Part shown: positions 1 through 12,680 of the stretch, one piece after another
Position numbering within the stretch: position 1 is the stretch's first letter
Layout of the letters: every line of letters starts with the position of its first letter
Origin: Megamerina dolium
Taxonomy: Eukaryota; Arthropoda; Insecta; Diptera; Megamerinidae
Assembly (NCBI GenBank): GCA_963854835.1
Contig: OY978530.1
Location: forward strand, 37,433,139-37,497,138
Length of the DNA: 64,000 nt
Reading direction: 5' to 3'
The notes under the pieces: model-generated
The model's input: the letters and a program-made list of their open reading frames with translations, nothing else
Database searches by the model: none
What the model was told of the DNA's origin: nothing
Program-made: the position numbers and the translations under genes

Positions 1-366
1 AGGACCAAAATAATCGAGTCCCGTATAAGCAAAGGGTCGGACGTACGGCTCGTGACGATCATCGGGCAGTGGTCCCATCATGGGCGTGTGAGGTTTCGCT
101 TCACTGATACGGCAAACACTACAGTTAGCTACTACGCTTTGTAACAGTTGTCTTACTTTAGCAATCCAGTATTTTCGGCGAATATTACCAAGGATTGCCT
201 CATGATTCTGATGCTTCATCTGACAATGATGACAACAGACAAGCAGCCGCGTAAAAATATGATCATGTGGTAGTATGATCGGCCTCCGCGTGCTATATGG
301 CTGGTAGCTGGCGGCATCTATACGTCCTTGCACACGGAGTAGCCCGTCATCATCCATGTATTGCAC
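1..366 (-). pseudogene. BEL integrase zinc-binding domain and start of core (partial)
   Basis: Minus-strand translation gives an integrase H2C2 zinc-binding domain: a histidine pair in the HDHIFTRLLVCCHHCQMKHQ stretch and a cysteine pair in the NCSVCR stretch. It then runs into the typical core opening with YTGLDYFGP, whose Asp is the first residue of the DDE triad. The sequence stops at the window edge. Relative to the upstream RNase H region the frame changes across the tandem duplication at 366-549, so the polyprotein would not read through. Identification as BEL integrase is firm because of the neighbouring RNase H and RT. Confidence 0.82.
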
Positions 367-549
367 AAGTTGTTTTAATGTGCTGTCTTTCGGCACACCT
401 TTACCAGCATGGATGTAATTGCATTCATAAGCAAAGGTTTCGGATTGTACGTGTAGACAAGTTGTTTTAATGTGCTGTCTTTCGGCACACCTTTACCAGC
501 ATGGATGTAATCACGTTCATAAGCAAAGGTTTCGGATTGTACGTGTAGA
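366..549. repeat. 92-bp tandem duplication inside BEL pol
   Basis: Bases 366-457 and 458-549 are near-identical head-to-tail copies (differences around the middle of the unit). Ninety-two is not a multiple of three, so the duplication shifts the reading frame between the RNase H C-terminal region and the integrase. Confidence 0.9.
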
Positions 550-1010
550 CATAACAAGCGCTCGGCGATTTCGAGCTCGCTTGCAGTGAGGCCATATTCT
601 TCGAATTGAAGTTTTTTATTTCTACAGCGATTTATAAATTGATGCACCCATGCTACTATTCTTTTAAGCCTAGTTAAATTTGAAAAACGATTATATTCAA
701 TAAATGCATAGTTACTTGCGAGAAGAGCAAATTTCTGGCGAAGCTCTTCATCTGATTCATCCAAGCTCTCAGCGACAACAGTTTCAAATGGCCAAGTACT
801 TTCATCGCGTCGTAAAAAGGTAAGTCCAGTCAGCCAGCGAGAGTTTTGTGAAAAATCAACACTTCCATGACCTCTTGTTGCATCGTCGGCAGAATTGTCT
901 TTGGTTGCCACCCATCGCCAATCTCTAACCTCACTTCCGCCCAAGATTTCTGCAATACGGTGCGCTACATACGGCTTATAACGTCGATGTTCACTGCCAA
1001 TCCACTTCAA
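375..1010 (-). pseudogene. BEL RNase H C-terminus to integrase linker
   Basis: This 211-codon open stretch begins in the RNase H region (KWIGSEHRRYKP), passes the NSADDATRG motif and the W-L-x-G-L-x-F-L segment that follows RNase H in Pao elements, and ends in frameshifted residues created by the 92-bp duplication. The ATG at 1010 is internal to the old polyprotein and not a real start. It is a fragment with no independent function. Confidence 0.8.
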
Positions 1011-1520
1011 GACCGTTCTGGAGTCGCTCCATAAAACGCATCGGCGAAGGCTTATTTTATGATTGTCTAATATGAGCTTTCAAAGGCGAACACCTAGTGC
1101 TGCTGCTTGTAGTTCCAGCCGTGGAATAGTAACAGCATTTAGAGGGGCGCACTTTGTTTTCGCGCAGACTAGCGTAACTTTAACTTCGTCGTTAGGATAT
1201 TTTGATCTCCAGTAGATGACAGCGGCGAAGGCTTCCTCGCTGGCGTCAACAAATACGTGCAACTCCAAATTTTGAGGCAAACCATGCGTGAAATAGCTGG
1301 CGCCACTGTTCCCATAATACGTTGACATCATTAGGAATGCTTTCGTCCCAACGAATTTCGCAGAGCCAGACTTCTCGCATGATACTGAGGAGTTCTCTTT
1401 TCGTTGGGCTACGTTGACCTGAAACAACTGCCTGTTCGACGCGGTGATATTTAAGATGAAACATGAAATGATCGCTCGCTTATTCCCAATATAAACCGAG
1501 AACTTTCTCTGAGTTCTCAC
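1010..1520 (-). pseudogene. BEL RT connection / RNase H region
   Basis: The translation contains an RNase H-like start with [13 protein letters not shown], a segment equivalent to the PRLELQAA motif of Pao elements, and then the SDSRTVLKWI motif. One in-frame TGA at 1080-1082 separates the two halves, which are otherwise in the same frame. A second frame (1246-1464) carries the upstream connection segment, so at least one frame change also lies near 1250. The block sits between RT and integrase, as expected for the family. Confidence 0.8.
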
Positions 1521-2160
1521 CAGCAGCGATCAGCTTTGTTGTCGAAGTACCGTCTAGTACCTTTAATGCTTCAATCGAGTTAGATGCGAAACCTCGTAGG
1601 TCGAAACCACCGTCGCTATGAATTTCTCGTACCTGCCTTGATACATATGTGGCTTCTTCTACACTATCAAAGCTATCTACAAAATCCTCGATGTAGTGGT
1701 GATTGATGATGGCTTGAATTGCACGAGGATTATATTCGCGGTGCTCTCTGGCATTTAACTTCATCACATATTCGGCTGAGCAAGGTGAGCACGCGGCACC
1801 AAATATCATGACCTTCATCTCGTACTCTTCTGGCTGCTTCTTACTATCACCATCACGCCAAAGAAAACGTTGTGCGTATCTATCATCAGGTTGCATGAGT
1901 ATCTGATGAAACATCTCTCTTATGTCGGCTGTAACTGCGACTTTGCCACGTCTAAAATCAAACAATATTGAAGGCAATGACGTATACTGCTGTATTCCTT
2001 TCAATAATTCTGAATTAAGTGACACTCCGTCGACTTGTGCAGCTGCGTCAAAGACTAGGCGTAATTTTTCGGTTTATTTGGATTGCGGACGCCGAAATGC
2101 GGTAGCTACCATTTTCTTGAGGGCGCCATAACCACTTCTTCTTGAGGCAACTTTCGAGCA
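1480..2160 (-). pseudogene. BEL reverse transcriptase fragment
   Basis: The open part (2025-1480) contains TADIREMFHQI, the first catalytic Asp region of Pao RT, followed by FGAACSPCSAEYVM. At the active-site box the residues are YIEDFVDS where YVDD is expected, so the second motif is altered. The segment upstream (about 2160-2030) shows the LRLVFDA motif in a different frame, interrupted by a stop. It is a decayed RT and cannot be made as one protein. Confidence 0.82.
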
Positions 2161-2231
2161 TAGCCCTTGTCGATATATCCTTTGATAATATCCTTGTATG
2201 CGGCAGCATAAGTGACGTCACACCTCATTTT

Positions 2232-2959
2232 CTACTCGATGCCTCTAAGTCTCTTCAGAGCTGCAGGGTAACTGTCTGGCAACTCTATGTCATCGTTCTT
2301 CCACAAAAGGCCTGTCTGAAAACGGCCATTAACTCGCTTTGTTGTTTCCGTGAGTATCTGCTTTGCTCTGATATCATCAATACTTACGGTTGGCAGAAGC
2401 CTCACTCCAAGACTCTCAATCTTGAAATAGTCGGTCACAAGCTGATGTATGTTTTCTTCATTTGGAGTATTTACGAATAGGCATGAGTGGGTGGCTAATG
2501 GAGCCCCACTAGTTGGTCCAAAAACCACCCAACCCAGTTTAGTGTTACAAACATATGGAGCTTGATCACTCACCATTTTAGTGACCATTGGCCAATTAAA
2601 AGCTTTGGTACCACGTCGGAGTATAGCTGAAGGGGAAGCGAAGAAATCGAGTTGTCACTACTATTTAAATCGTCGCTGTGTAGGCTCTGCATAGGTAGTT
2701 TTAGGTTAGCTACGGCATACGCGTTGCGCAAGAGATGGCGTTTATTTTTCCCAGCTCCACTTATTTCAATATTGAATACTTGAGCAGGCTCTTGCGCTTC
2801 CCTTCCTCCGAACCATTGGATATTTAAGCGTTGTTGACGTCCGTGCACTCCTAATTGCTTGGCTAGTTCGCTATCTAACATTGTGATTGAAGAGCCTTTA
2901 TCCAATAGGGCATATGTATCGATACGCTTCTTCTTACCATACAATGTTACAGGCAACAC
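2232..2959 (-). pseudogene. BEL aspartic protease and protease-RT linker
   Basis: Two overlapping minus-strand open stretches cover the retroviral-type protease (2959-2570) and the following linker (2588-2232). The protease active site reads LLDKGSSITMLD, with Lys where Ser or Thr of the D-S/T-G triad is expected. Further on, the linker carries the LGWVVFGP motif typical of the region between protease and RT. The two stretches are in different frames, so a frame change lies near 2580. Confidence 0.8.
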
Positions 2960-3838
2960 TCGGAAAAGTAGTTTTTATTTAGTCCTGTTGACTGTTGCAC
3001 AGCTCAATACGCTACCAAGAGGGCCCTCTCGCTCTTCTTGGCGCATACTAGCCGTATTTGTAGCAGTGACTTCGTGCAAGGCTTGTTATAGCGACAATTT
3101 CGTGTGGTATGACCCACTTTTAGACACTAGAAACAAACTCGATGTTTTAGTCGTTTTTTATACGAAAGGACGTGTATTTTTGGCGCTCCTAATAGTAAAC
3201 ATTTATTTGTGAAAGTATAAAATTTTTAATCGACGTACGCTCAAGTGGGCTGGCTGTGGGGATCAAGTGGCTGCCTTGATGATCTTTTCCTTTGTTTGCT
3301 ACAACTGAGGATAAGAAAAAAATTTAATAATTTTTCTGAATGAGAGGGCAAGACGAAAATAATTTCCAACCGCCAATAGATGGCGCTGATTACTATAAAC
3401 AACATGTTGTTAATGCCAAAACTGATGATAATACTTAAAAATTAACAACTGATGTTACTATACAGCAGACGCAAACAAACCTTATTTCATCAACAAGCCA
3501 AGTTTTAATGCTAAAAAGTCGTTTCTAACAGGAGCGCACATATTCTACTAGTGCAATTAATTCTACTGCAAATTACGCCTCCACTTCAAGTAATACTGGA
3601 AATCCTAATTCCGAACAATGGACTGAAGTTAAAGGTTCGAAAAGACAGCCCCCAGAAAGCAAAAGATGCTAAACAGCAAAAGCTTATCTATTTGCTATGA
3701 AGTGCAAATCAATTTGATGCTCTTTCCATTAATGAAAATGAAGTTTCTGAAACAGAAAAACAGCGCCAAAACGAAAAGGAAATCAAACCTCTTCTTAATT
3801 TTGTTGATAAGGTTGATAATATATACCCTCTTTTAGAT
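2960..3838. other. No gene recognised
   Basis: The stretch between the BEL protease and the Jockey-like ORF1 shows no convincing coding block. It may contain a decayed BEL gag (minus) up to about 3230 and the 5' untranslated part of the following LINE (plus) from about 3330. Confidence 0.4.
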
Positions 3839-4360
3839 ATGCTAAATGTATACGAAACTAGTAACTATGAAAATAGAGTAATTGGAGCCAATCGTGTTAA
3901 AATTCAACCAAAAAACTCAGAAACATTCTCAAATATAGTCAAACAGCTTGAAAACAAGAATGTTGAGTTTTACACGTATAAGCCGAATGATGAAGGGAGC
4001 TTTAAAGTTATTCTCAGAAACATGCATCCGTCAGTAGAACCAGAGGAAATAAAATTGGCTGTAATTGACTATGGTCACGCTGTAACTAATGTTTGGAACA
4101 TGAAACACTTCCAAACTAAAAAGCCACTGCCGATGTTTGTTGTAGAGATGCAACAAAATTCAAACAAAAAAATGTACGACATCAAGAGTTTACTGCACAG
4201 TTGTATTACTTTTGAACCTCCTCGCCCCAAACGGGATATTCCTCAATGTTCCAGATGCCAATACTACGGCCACAGAAAATACGGATGTCGAAGGCAACCT
4301 AAATGCATAAAGTGTGCAGACGATCACCTATCCACAGAGTGCGAAAAGAAATCAAGATGA
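3839..4360 (+). pseudogene. Jockey-clade LINE ORF1 (Gag-like, zinc knuckle)
   Basis: The 173-residue product ends with cysteine-histidine knuckles (CSRCQYYGHRKYGC, then a CIKCADDHLSTEC segment). Before them is a domain resembling the PRE_C2HC region of Jockey-type ORF1 proteins (VILRNMHPSVEPEEIK). In the family the product binds RNA and forms the ribonucleoprotein particle. The N-terminal third is missing or out of frame: codons upstream of 3839 look coding but are interrupted. An endonuclease remnant follows in the same orientation, as in Jockey elements. Confidence 0.78.
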
Positions 4361-4431
4361 AATGATGAAACTATTAAGAGAGATAATGAGCCAAATAACT
4401 ACTATGACTAACCTACTAATGAACTTCGTTT

Positions 4432-5100
4432 CTAAGAGTCTATAAGTCTTGCCATATGGAATGCCAATGGACTGTCACACCACTCAGCTGAGCTAAGAAT
4501 TTTCCAACAAAAAATAGCATAGACTTTTTACTAGTATCAGAAACACATTTTATGGAAAAAAACTTCTTCAAAATTCCGTTTTATTTTATACTCATTAAAA
4601 ATTCTATCAAACACTATGAATCTACACATTATAGAACAAATGAAAATCAAGCTACAAATCTTATAGTTGAGGACTCAATCGGCTCTTTACTTATATATTC
4701 CATATATAGCCCACCTAGTCACAACATAAAAAAGGACTTATACGTTAAGTTAAAACCATTAAAACCTTGGGATGCCGTTCCATAGCTGGAGGCGACTACA
4801 ACGCAAAGAATATACTTTGGGGATATCGACTAACTACAACAAAGGAACGTGAATTATACAGCGCCACGAGAGATATAAACTTAAACGTTTTCTCTACAGA
4901 AAAACTGGCTTTCGGACCCAAATAAGATACCAGATCTCGTCGATTTTTGGGTAGCCAAGGGTCTTTCCAGCGTAAATCTAGTCTAGATCTTTCTTCAGAT
5001 CATTCACCTGTGATCATTATCATAAACAAATCGCTTCAAAACATCATTAAAAACTGCCAGCTCTGCAACAGTCTCATAAATTGGACACTTTTTAAAACCA
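4432..5100 (+). pseudogene. Jockey-type LINE endonuclease remnant (ORF2 start)
   Basis: Fragments of an APE-type endonuclease appear in several frames: an IWNANGL start near 4455, LLVSETHF with its catalytic Glu near 4540, an IYSPPS segment near 4710, GGDYNAKN near 4790 and DLSSDHSPVI near 4990-5020. These are in the order expected for LINE ORF2. Frame changes and stops break it at least three times. No reverse transcriptase follows, so the RT half was deleted. Confidence 0.75.
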
Positions 5101-5505
5101 TTTTGTCGTCGAACCTCTGCACATGAACCATGTAACTAGCGTAACTACAATTCCGATAATAATATCCGCTACAGTATTAATCCCTAAAACTCTTACGACC
5201 CATCTAATACAAATCAAATTGGAACATTTTGTTCACTTAATGCAGAAAGTTGTAATACTAAGTATATGTAATACATTCCGCAAGTTTCTAAATCATACGT
5301 AAGTCCCTAATGTTAAGCTCTGTCAGCTGTTATAATTAATTTAGCTTGGCGAAACATTGTTAAAACTGTATAAAATGTAAATTTAAATTTGTACATAATA
5401 AATATCCAATTATATGAGCCCAACCCCTTGGTGTAGTATACTCGGGGTGGGTGCATTCCGGTGGCTCTGCTACTGAGAATGTCATAAATCATAATAATAA
5501 TAATA
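5101..5505 (+). other. Probable LINE 3' region ending in (ATA)n
   Basis: After the endonuclease remnant there is no RT. The sequence runs to a short ATA/TAA repeat at about 5483-5505, a tail style seen in I/Jockey-group LINEs. Whether it belongs to the same element as 3839-5100 is an inference from its position. Confidence 0.4.
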
Positions 5506-6505
5506 ATTAAGTTTAACTCACACATATTAAAGCTTGTTCAACTACTGTGAAAAAATTATGGTGCAAGCTATGGTCTGCAGCCTATTCTACGATTGCTGCT
5601 AGCGGTTGGATGCCCGAGGGCTAACAGCGGTTATAGAACTGGCGCAATGTGATTAGACCTCCCTGTGGTGGCCGCTGGAAACAGCCATACGGAGATAGAT
5701 TTGTCTCCTCCCGGTTGGCTGACTAACTAATCACACTTTCCCCTCCCTATCTTCCACTTACCATTATTCCTTTCCTATAAACTATCAATGTTTTAGTTCA
5801 TACTTTTGTGTTGAAATACAGAAGTGAACTAATCCACAAATAATTTTACATTTCTCACTCTAAAAAATCGCCGCCAAATAGCATCGTTTCCTAAAATCCA
5901 ACATAGTAAGGATAGCTCTTAAAGCATAAGCGAAGAAATTGGAGTTCAAGCGAAAGAGTGAATTGGAATAGGGTTATGGTAGTAGGTTATTTTAATATTT
6001 TTCAATTGGTTTACAAATTCTACATACAAGTTGAATTTTTTAATTATATGAGTTATTCATTGCCATATGAGAATATATACATATACGCAAAGTATTCCAC
6101 ATTTGAAACAAGAAGCAATTAGAGAATATCACGACACGGTAAAATTCGCCATATTGTAAGAAAAATCAGCTAATTACTATACGTCATTCTTCCGTAAAAA
6201 GTTTGTTCACATTTTGAATTCAGTTCGTCTTATATTTAGGTTTGAACAAAGTAATAAAATAGCTTAATTTAGGCCATTAAGTTCATGAAACATATTAAAT
6301 AAGTGCAATTAAGATCCTTTTAATCATTTAATTTATATTAAAGCTTTTCCGCTTCACAAATAAGTGAGTGCAGTCTATTTGAAAATTGTGTTACAAACAA
6401 GGCATATAACATATGTAACAAATAATGATATATTTAACTAATATACGCATTTAATGAATAAAGCATTTATAAATAAATAAAATTCAGTGTCTTATTTCAT
6501 TTATA
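5506..6505. other. AT-rich spacer, nothing recognised
   Basis: About 1 kb of AT-rich sequence without a supported gene, RNA or repeat family. A GC-richer patch at 5590-5760 may be the end of an unrecognised retroelement. Confidence 0.4.
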
Positions 6506-6507
6506 TA

Positions 6508-8157
6508 CAGTGGCTCCCAGCTTATTTCGTACAGTGACAGTTTAAAAATTGCTGCAGTCGTAATTCCTAATATAGCAAAAATTTGAACAAAATATAAATG
6601 CCATTTTTGAAAGGAAGGTTTGTTTTTTATTTTCCAAAATTTACTTTTTCAAAATTTTAGTGTTTGACACTATAAAAAAATAAAATAAGAATAAAATAGG
6701 AAAATTCATGTCACAGCTTATTTCGTACAGTCTCTTTAAGTTCAAACTAAAAACAAAGTAAGTTGATTTTAATATTTAGTATGACATCCCTTAGCGTTAA
6801 TGATAGCCTGGAGTCTATTTGGCATTGAATCCACCAATTTTTGAGTGATGTCTGGTGTGATTTTTTTCCATTCCTCCATCAGTACCTTCTTTAGGTCTTG
6901 CTTATTAGAAATCTTGTGTGTTCTTATTTTATTGTCCAAAATAGACCAAAGATTTTCAATCACATTCATGTCAGGTGACTGTGGTGGTGGAGACATCAAG
7001 TGTGGGCAGTTCCAAATAAGCCAAGATTGCACAATCCCAGATTTATGTTTTGGGTCATTATCTTGGTAGTACCGAAATTCATCCCGCAAATCCAGTTTGT
7101 CTGCACTTTGAAGTAAATTGTTTTTCAGAATCTCGAGGTACTTCATTTTGTCCATTGTCCCCTCAATAAAAACCAATTCACCTACTCCGGCTGCTGACAT
7201 ACAGGCCCAAACCATCACGCTACCGCCACCATGCTTCACTGTGGGCTTAAGGTTCTCCTTGTTTAGCTCGGTATTCGCTTTACGCCAAACATATGACATT
7301 CCGTCCGAACCAAAAATATTAAACTTAGACTCATCCGCGAAAATAACGGTATTCCAGAACGCAGGAGTCTTAATAATATGCTCTTTGGCGGAGTCAAGTC
7401 GGCGTTGTATATTCATTTTTGAAATGAATAGTTTCTTTCGGGCTACTCGACCGTTCAAGTCATGATTGCGCAGCACACGTCGGACAGTTTCAGCACTGGA
7501 TGATTTCCTATTTCACGCTGAACCTCTGCAGTCAACTTCGGAGCGGATAACTTTGGATTTTTCTTAATTTTTCGTACAATATAACGCTCGTCTGATGCGT
7601 TGAAAATCTTATTAGGTGCTTCTCTGCCCTTGTTCTCCAACCGATTTTCGCGAACGAAGCGTTGAATGATGTATTGGACAGTTGAGGCACTTAAATTTGT
7701 CATTTCAGCAATTTTTCGCACACTCTGACCTTTCCTAAAATGGTTAATTACCAGTTTACGCTGTTCCATCGTTGTACGACGCCCATAACGCTAAATGTTT
7801 AATTTACAGCACTTTAACTATTTAAAATAATAATAATAAAAATTGTTATAATAGTTAAAAAGGTCCAAAAACTCATACAATTCAAAAAAACTTTGTAACT
7901 GCGCGGCAGAATGAAACTTACTTACATTGAAGTTTGTGTACGAAATAAGATGTGAGCTGAAAATCAGCTGATCAATAGTTTTTCTTTCTTGCATGACAAA
8001 ATGAACAATTTTTGCGGTTCCCCGTTTTCTTATTAGGTTTACTAAACACATACACAGACATCTACATTCAAAACTTATCGATAAGTTTTTTAGTTTCGAT
8101 GTTACAGCCATGTACATAAAAATATATACACTGTACGAAATAAGCTGTGAGCCACTG
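6508..8157 (-). mobile_element. Tc1-like DNA transposon, both ends present, one frame break
   Basis: The element is 1650 bp, bounded by 29-bp terminal inverted repeats that differ at one position (both start CAGTGGCTC and end CGTACAGTG) and flanked by the TA target duplication at 6506-6507 and 8158-8159. Second copies of the core repeat, around TTATTTCGTAC, lie inward at about 6711-6732 and 7935-7957. This gives the IR/DR layout of Tc1 elements such as the S, Bari and Paris groups. The transposase gene is on the minus strand. The ends look functional. Confidence 0.93.
6769..7769 (-). pseudogene. Tc1-family DD34E transposase with a single frame change
   Basis: The first part (7769-7455, 104 codons) is the N-terminal paired-like helix-turn-helix DNA-binding region (KGQSVRKIAEMTNLSASTVQ). 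The second part (7476-6769, 235 codons) is the catalytic domain: first Asp in IFADESKF, second in YYQDNDPKHKS, and Glu in NVIENLWSI, the DD34E pattern of Tc1 enzymes. The two parts together give about 340 residues, the usual length for the family. They overlap in different frames, and the break lies around 7490-7505 just before the conserved SAETVRRVL segment. Apart from this the gene is open, so the copy may have died recently. Confidence 0.9.
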
Positions 8158-8464
8158 TAGTATAAAAGCTTTTCTACTTTACAAAAAGTGTGTGTAGCCT
8201 ATCTGAAAATTGTGATACAACAAAGGCATAAGTACATAAAAGACGAAGTAACAAATATATAACTAACACGATGTTGCTAATAAATACATTTAATCCTAAA
8301 TTCATTTAAATGGATATAATTCGGTGTTTTAAAGAGGCTACTGCGAACGTCCATCCCCAATTGTTTCATTTGCGTTGCATATTTTGCATATTATGACATT
8401 AATAGAGATGTCTTTGTTGAAGTCCCCGAGCTTAGGTGTACTTACACTAACACAAGGTAAATAT
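8158..8464. other. Spacer between Tc1 element and LTR
   Basis: About 300 bp of AT-rich sequence with no feature I can support. It ends in ATAT directly before the LTR at 8465. Confidence 0.4.
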
Positions 8465-8911
8465 TGTTACGTTTTTATTTTGTAAACGTTTAATTCTATT
8501 TGTGATCAACCTTGTTCGATCGCTGGTTTCTGTCAATAATAATTGCAACACTTATTTTGTACAACTATATACAGCAACAATTTATCTAATCAACTCTATT
8601 TACAATCAACTATTTGCAATAACACTTTAATGTACTTGCAACTTTTGCCTCTGATACCTTACCAATGTTAGCGCAATCACGTTCGGGATTCTATTGATTT
8701 CATTTGTCAACAACTGGCACTATTTATACTCTGTGACAACACTTCAGAATCTTCCTTTATCGAGATTCTTCTCTTTCTTTCTCGTTGGCTTGTTCTGGTT
8801 ATCGCTTATTTCTTTTTGTTGACGTTCGTTTCGATGCTGCCAATATTCGTGTCACTCACAATAGTGTCATTCACAGTAGTGATGAGTAACCAATCATAGA
8901 TCCTCGTTACC
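8465..8911 (-). repeat. Diverged LTR of the SAP gypsy-type family
   Basis: This is clearly the same LTR as at 15635-16072 and 19068-19505 (TGTTACGTTTTTATT start, shared TATA region and inner end), but with substitutions and small indels, including extra bases near 8850-8880. It is preceded by ATAT, the same 4-bp target found at other copies. It is followed at 8912 by the polypurine tract region and integrase sequence, so it is the 3' LTR of a minus-strand copy. Confidence 0.88.
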
Positions 8912-8922
8912 CTGCCCTCCTC

Positions 8923-9587
8923 TTAACCTACGTCACTTATCTTTCCTATAATCTCATATGGTCCTTCCCAATGAGTCTGTAGTTTAGGAGATAGGCCTTT
9001 CTTTCGTTGTGGATTATGAAGCATTACAAGCTCTCCTTCATATAACCCTTTTGAATTTGTTTTCAAGTCATACCTCGCCTTCGTCTTATCGCTTATCATC
9101 TGCGACCGCTTTCTGATGAACTGATGTACTTCATCCAACTGTTCCCACTTCGCTAGTATAGTTACCTTCGGTTGATCTCGTCGGTGTTGCGACTCCAAAT
9201 TTTAAATCAGCTAGCAGTCTTAACTCGTTTCCAAAAATTGCCATTGCTGGTGTAGTAGCCGTGGTATCATGCTGTGTGCACCGATATGCCATGAGGAACA
9301 TTGGTATATGTACATCCCAGTCTTTTTGGTATTTATCTACGACTTTTCTCAAATATTCTTCCAAGGTATGGTTAAATCGTACTACCATGCCATCAGATTG
9401 AGTATGCAAAGGTGTTGTACGGGTTTTGGTCTAAATGCAACTCCACCGGTACACCAAAACGAGTAATCCATTGGTTAACGAATACATCCGCAACTATACT
9501 AGCTTCTTGATTTGGAATGGGGTATACTTCAGGCCATTTACTGAAGTAATCTATAACCGCCAGAACATACTTGTTTCCTGTGTTGCT
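8923..9587 (-). pseudogene. Truncated integrase of a second SAP-family copy
   Basis: Minus-strand fragments (9409-9131 and 9198-8923) match the C-terminal half of the integrase in the 15.6-19.5 kb element: the VRFNHTLEEYLRKVVDKYQ region, the AYRCTQHDTTATTPAMAIFG segment and the GPYEIIGK end. Frame changes occur near 9140-9200 and 9420, and about 100 bp next to the LTR is missing compared with the intact copy. Similarity stops near 9587, where an unrelated LINE ORF1 begins. The first integrase catalytic residue is absent. Confidence 0.85.
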
Positions 9588-9721
9588 CTAATTCTGGCCA
9601 TCTCCTCGGTACTGGTGTGCAACTCTCTCCTTCGCATCGCTCTCCGCCAGTGCGTCATCGATGTCTGCCAGGAGTACTCTATCAGAATCTACTTCGGTGG
9701 TCAGTTTTAGCGCAGTTAGGT

Positions 9722-10504
9722 TTATTGCGTTGATGTCTCGCTTTCGACAGCAAAAACGCTGACTTCTGCTGCATGCATCTCGCTCCTAACCACTTCATTG
9801 CCCACCTCTTTTAGGAACTCCTCTGCTTCTACTGAGTTTTGCTCAGTAGTGGCCCCTACGTCTGGAGGATTTCCTGATGCAAGTCCCTTATGCAGATGTA
9901 CTGGGATCTTGCCAAATATGTAGGCCACTTTACAGTTTTTGGCTTTAATCGCTTCAAGTGATCGGTCATCGATGCCGATCGTTAATAGCTTCCCGTTCAT
10001 CTCGTCCTTGCTGCTGAAGATTTTCCAGAGATTGGTGCTCAGCGTTTAATTCTGAGTTACCATCAAAACAACGAGTTTCTTGTCGTCGGTACCCGCTGCT
10101 CGAGGAAAGTATACCGTCATCAGATGTACACCAGGGATAGCATCTCCAGTGCACGTCGTCAGTTCAGTCCTCTTCCACCCAGATAAACTTGGTATCGTCG
10201 CTTTCACCCATTCAGCAACCGCTACGGTGGAACAGTCAATCAAGATGAGGCCTGGTCGAAAGTGGATGCCGTCAAATTCAATTTCGGTTTCAGAACCCTC
10301 TATCAAAAGATTTTCGAGTTGCCCCTGCTCCTCGCGCGAAAGGATGACTTCCGGATAAGATTTCGGGACTACACTAGTCTGACGCCTTTGGTGACATCGG
10401 TATAGTTGACACCCGCTTTCCTGGTGGTCGCGTCTGGTTTTGGAACAGGTTTTGGCAAATTTCTTGTCGCAACCCCCGATGCAGTGTCTAAAACCCTGTT
10501 TCAT
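9722..10504 (-). pseudogene. LINE ORF1 / Gag-like protein with DUF4780 domain, one stop
   Basis: Two minus-strand open stretches, 10504-10046 and 10000-9722, are in the same frame and separated by a single TAA at 10043-10045. The combined sequence matches the DUF4780 style of arthropod retrotransposon ORF1 proteins: WVKATIPSLSGWKRTEL, then LMTVYFPRAAGTDDKKL, NLWKIFSSKDE and LTIGIDDRSLEAIKA. The domain is usually linked to Jockey-like LINEs. Upstream (10505-10960) the frame changes. No endonuclease or RT follows, so this is a 5' fragment. Confidence 0.72.
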
Positions 10505-10960
10505 TTAGCATAATTGCCATCAGTTGGACTGATTTCTGTAGCGCGCCTTTTCCCTGTATCAGAGGTGCTTTTAACGCACTTTCTGCCTGGCTCCTCGGGT
10601 GTTAAGCCCTCATTGAGATAGCGCAGATACCATTTGGTACCCGCCCCACTCAGACCTGTTGCCTATCTTGCAGCGCCAAAAGCGGGAAGCTGCCTATTCT
10701 GTCCAGTACTTGTAGATGGCTGTGTAGTTGCGGCCTTGGATGTTGAATCACCCTTAGCAGCCACAGTTCCCCTACTTTCCTCCCGTTTCTCGGGTCCAGT
10801 TACCGTCCGTGGCGTAGAGTTTTTGTCTCTGTCGCCTTTGCCCTCCGTCTGTCCTCTCACCCTTTTCGTCTGTTCCCTTCTTTTCCATTGGGGTTGGGTC
10901 CCCAATCTTCAATCAGGGTTAACAGTGCCACCACGTGTAGGTGAGAGGGAGATTCAGGAT
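10505..10960 (-). pseudogene. N-terminal part of the DUF4780 LINE ORF1
   Basis: A charged, low-complexity region (10905-10663: many Lys, Arg, Glu, Ser and Thr) precedes the DUF4780 block on the same strand but in other frames, with a further shifted stretch at 10660-10510 containing YLRYLNEGLTPEEPGRK. This fits the disordered basic N-terminus of such proteins. It is an inference from position and composition. Confidence 0.5.
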
Positions 10961-11015
10961 GAGAGGTGTAAGCCGTCATTTCTAATCTAACTGTAGATCT
11001 GTCATACGGTGCACT

Positions 11016-11020
<5 letters not shown>

Positions 11021-11068
<48 letters not shown>
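11021..11068. repeat. (TA)n microsatellite
   Basis: Uninterrupted AT dinucleotides, directly next to the poly-T (poly-A tail on the minus strand) of the Jockey-type fragment. Another TA array starts at the other end of that fragment (12389). Confidence 0.97.
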
Positions 11069-12524
<1,456 letters not shown>

Positions 12525-12680
12525 TGAGCGACAAAAGTCTACATACGGCGACCATTTCGGCTATCCGACATGTTCAAAAGCATAATAAAAAGAAGTAATG
12601 ATGCAATTTTGTTTTAAATATGTTTTTATCATTACATAGCAAAAGTTGGAAATTTGGAAATTTGGTATTTGTGGAGGGTA

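Larger units (their letters stand above)
1..3000 (-). mobile_element. Decayed BEL/Pao LTR retrotransposon, cut by left window edge
   Basis: Read on the minus strand, the BEL/Pao pol order is visible: aspartic protease (about 2959-2570), protease-RT linker (2588-2232), reverse transcriptase (about 2160-1480), RNase H (1520-1010), then the integrase zinc-binding region and the first integrase residues at the window edge. Stops and frame changes separate every block, so this copy is dead. The integrase core and 3' LTR would lie left of base 1. No 5' LTR or gag could be recognised to the right of 3000. The order and sequence style are clearly Pao-like; the subfamily is not determined. Confidence 0.88.

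Noticed and set aside
3839..4360. Host zinc-knuckle protein gene
   Set aside because: The upstream and downstream sequence is a LINE; the knuckles and preceding domain fit Jockey ORF1.
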